From NCBI GenBank assembly GCA_947652605.1, contig OX393578.1:1488001-1552000 (forward strand): 64,000 nt of DNA, in the 5' to 3' direction. A program made the position numbers and the translations under genes. Shown in pieces: positions 61,321-64,000 of this stretch; the first letter of the stretch is position 1; every line of letters starts with the position of its first letter. Below the pieces are notes generated by a model. That model saw only the letters and a program-made list of their open reading frames with translations. It was not told the DNA's origin and ran no database searches. Source of the DNA: Elmis aenea. Lineage: Eukaryota; Arthropoda; Insecta; Coleoptera; Elmidae.

Positions 61321-62607
61321 AGTAAGTGTCTTCCAATTGTAAATTATTGTCTTTTCTGCAATTTATACGTTTAGTTGTTTCTACTGGTTGCAAAATATGT
61401 AATCTAGAAACGTTTACCAAGGTTGTCTCGGATCGATAAGGCCATTACAAATCAGTTTATTCATCAATAGGATTATGCCGCACGAGATTCCTGTACTATC
61501 ATCATGTATCAGTTTGTTAGTAACCTACATACGTGCACCATTGGCAGGTAAAGCCAACAAAGACACGCATGCAATATTAAAGACATTAATATATCCTGAA
61601 AATATCAAGTCTCTATCTTAAGCAGTTGAAAAATTATTCGCGAATATGTGATTCGAAAAGACATAAATAACGAAGAAATTTTGTTTTGTCGAGTTAATTG
61701 TTGAAGTTTCAGACCGAACATTGGATAATTTCCTGAACCGTTTAAATCTTATTTATAAGTATTATTTATTTAATGGAAAAATTGTCTGGTAATGTGGCTA
61801 CTTCCATAATGCCACAATAATATATAGATCAAAGAGCTCCGAGCATCGCAGCTAGCTGATCGACTATAATTATGTTATTATATTTGACGTAATCGAATTA
61901 ATATAAATAAATAAACGAATATTTATACAGGGTTGGTGTAAATTTGTAGACAATTTTAGGGTTACCTTGTTCCTTGCATAATTTTAAGTCAAAAATATTC
62001 GTACAAAATTGGCCTAAATATGGTTAACCATCGCGAGGTTATTACGAAATTATAAAAAATAAATAAGCATTTTACTACAAGTCTTGTTAGTTTTAACACC
62101 CCGAGTATTTACTTAAAGATGGAAAGCTTTATTTTAGTCTAATATCGCAGGTTTAAATCAATGAGGTAATTATTCAAGAATCAATGAAATATTTAGCGTA
62201 ACATGCATAATTATGTGCAGGGATTACAGTAATGGTATTTTCGCGTTGTTTGGTTTAACACTTCAATACTTCCATTCGATGTGAAAGACAGCAGCTGACG
62301 TCAGAAGCGAATGTATGCAGATATACATCTATGGTGGCAGTATTTTAACGTTTTAAAGTATATTAGTTGAACGTTAACCTTTATTACAACGCGAACGCAA
62401 TACGGTAATGCCTCACAAACTCACATCAAGGCTCCTACAAGCAGACACGGCTGGACGCTTTTGCAAATTCATTTGCAAGTTTGAAGTGAATGTAATTTAT
62501 GATGTAGGAGCTATTTATTTAAACTTACACAATTGGTTTTGTCAATTATTAAATTGTTTTAAATCGTTTCAATAAATGCAACACAATCAATAATCAGTAT
62601 GAAATTA

Positions 62608-62678
62608 TACGAGGGACGTTCAAAAAATTTCCTCCCTTATAACTACGTTGGGTGGAAACTTTTTGAAGGTCCCTCGTA
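62608..62678. mobile_element. 71-bp mariner-like mini-MITE / hairpin
   Basis: The left 25 bp starts TACGAGGGACGTTCAAAAAA. The right end reverse complemented starts TACGAGGGACCTTCAAAAAG; two mismatches in 25. Ends begin and finish with TA, and the TACGAGGG start resembles mariner-family inverted repeats. The loop is about 21 nt. Transcribed, it would form a microRNA-precursor-sized hairpin. Confidence 0.55.
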
Positions 62679-64000
62679 TTTTTACTTAATGGTTTCTCAT
62701 TAAGACAACTGAGATTTTTGATTTTAAATCAATGACCAGCCAAGTCTATGCTAAAATTTCCAACTCAGTTATTCACACCCTGTATTTTTATATCGCTTAC
62801 AATATTACATACTGACTGCTCTAATTTTGGTTGGTGATGAACTGTATTGTTGCAATAACGAATTTTCGGTTTGTGTTTAATTTCCTGTAATTCTATATGC
62901 CGGCGCACAACAAACATCAAAATGTATGACTACTATTTAACAAAGTTTCATAATTTTGTATTTAATTAGCATGCCCGCTTCATGGCCTCCATATTTACGT
63001 GCTTGCATATCCAGTTTCGCAAACTTGTGTGTGCATTTCATAATTTAACAAAATACTATTCAGAAATCTGAGCTTTTGTTCATAGCTTAATTACATGTGT
63101 AACTAACGTCACAAAACTTGGGGTTAATTGAAATTTAAGCTGCATCTAGTAAAGAAAAATTAGTAGTTCGTAAGTAGAAAATCGATTTGTTAAAATTTCC
63201 TTTTTAAATAGAGTGAAAATTCTTTAAGACAGATATTGTGGAAGAATCCATTGGATTTGATGAAAAATGGATGTCTTATAAACCTGTTTAAATTTTGTAT
63301 CAAGTGTTAATTGGCAAAATCATCTTTAAACTTCCCATTATGCTTATCATTATGTTCATTTTACACGGAAGCTTGCTTTATTATATCTCGTATAAAACTT
63401 GGCAAGTAAATCATTGTAATCATATACTTTTTAATATTTTTATAACGCCGCGCTTTTTCTTTCTGATGATTAACAACAAAGTTGCTTGAGGGAAATTACT
63501 ATACTTTACTGTTTTTAGACTGGAAAGTTTAGTATAAATTAATTATAAAGCGTTTTTGAAGTACGCGGCTTCGTTATGCGGAACGATTTACCTGCATAAT
63601 ATGCAAATAAGTCTGAGTTTGTTATCGAAACGTATTCTTTTGTGTTAAAATGACAAAACCGAACGTATTACAGATCTCTTCCGTTTCACATAATGACATC
63701 TTGATAGTCTTTAGGTCCAAATGCAAATGTAATCCGCTTTGTAAGAATTTACATATACAAGATACACTGATACCGTTGTTTCGAGAAGAGAAAAAAGCAG
63801 GTGAATTTTACATGTATAAAATGGTGTTCAGTTGTATATATTCCGCACGGAAAATTTCGTATCAAATAGATTATCACGTTTATGTTGGCATTTTCTTTTT
63901 TGAATTATATAAAGCTTTTTGTGTGGATGTAAGACCAATGATCACTGATTCACCCATGGATCATGTTCTCTTTCTTAACGCATTCTCTTGTACCTTTCGG

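Larger units (their letters stand above)
25409..64000 (+). other. Nrx-1: Neurexin-1 gene, 5' portion (exons 1-3 and introns; gene continues past window)
   Basis: Neurexins are presynaptic single-pass adhesion proteins that bind neuroligins and other partners across the synaptic cleft. The alpha form has six LNS domains interleaved with three EGF-like domains. This window holds the start: exon 1 (25409-26023), exon 2 (35457-35510) and exon 3 (52542-52677). Together they cover the signal peptide, LNS1, a linker and EGF-A. The introns are 26024-35456, 35511-52541 and 52678 to beyond the edge. All donors begin GT and all visible acceptors end AG. The phases are 0, 0 and 1. Additional small alternative exons in the long introns cannot be excluded. 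No sign of truncation or pseudogene decay. Confidence 0.92.
52678..64000 (+). other. Neurexin intron 3, 5' part
   Basis: Begins GTAGGA and runs off the window. Contains a family C array (55.5 kb), a family B tandem array with an inserted palindromic element (56.8-57.9 kb), two inverted family A copies (60.7-61.3 kb) and a 71-bp mariner-like hairpin (62.6 kb). The CpG-richer stretch at about 56090-56430 is unassigned. No exon recognised. The 93-codon frame at 55019-55300 has no family signature. Confidence 0.75.

Noticed and set aside
61925..62791. Possible third TIR element with ACAGGG ends
   Set aside because: The left end (ATACAGGGTTGGTGTAAATT) and the right end (AATACAGGGTGTGAATAACT, reverse complement) agree for only about ten bases; pairing is not convincing.

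Overview
The window is AT-rich animal nuclear DNA. Multi-exon genes with 50-60 nt introns next to a gene with 9-17 kb introns, insect-type UDP-glycosyltransferases (UGTs) and an arthropod-like neurexin indicate an insect. A beetle is my best guess, but it rests on general resemblance only.

Layout. Positions 1-9971 hold four tandem UGT genes, all on the minus strand. From left to right: UGT-1 (3' end cut off by the window edge), UGT-2, UGT-3 and UGT-4. All splice junctions were placed by eye, and the reading frame holds through every one. UGT-1 and UGT-2 are recent duplicates with five coding exons (the fifth of UGT-1 lies outside). UGT-3 and UGT-4 form a second pair with four exons, lacking one intron. 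The encoded proteins are of type I membrane topology: signal peptide, lumenal glycosyltransferase domains, one C-terminal membrane segment and a lysine-based ER retrieval tail. Such clusters conjugate small lipophilic compounds (plant toxins, insecticides, pigments, hormones) in the ER.

Positions 9972-25408 are about 15 kb of intergenic DNA filled with several families of short, non-coding, AT-rich repeats. A GC/CpG-rich patch near 24.4 kb may be promoter sequence.

From 25409 to the right edge lies the 5' part of a neurexin-1 gene on the plus strand. It has a signal peptide plus first LNS (laminin-G) domain exon, a 54-nt microexon, and an EGF-like exon; the rest of the gene lies beyond the window. 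The introns are 9.4 kb, 17.0 kb and more than 11.3 kb, and most recognisable content in them is repeats. The standout is a nearly perfect 260-bp palindrome at 57035-57294. It lies in an insertion flanked by a 13-bp target-site duplication and carries a hammerhead-ribozyme-like core in each arm, which suggests a Penelope-like retroelement remnant.

No rRNA, tRNA, CRISPR array or complete transposase/reverse-transcriptase gene was found. Repeat boundaries are approximate because they were found by reading, not by alignment software.
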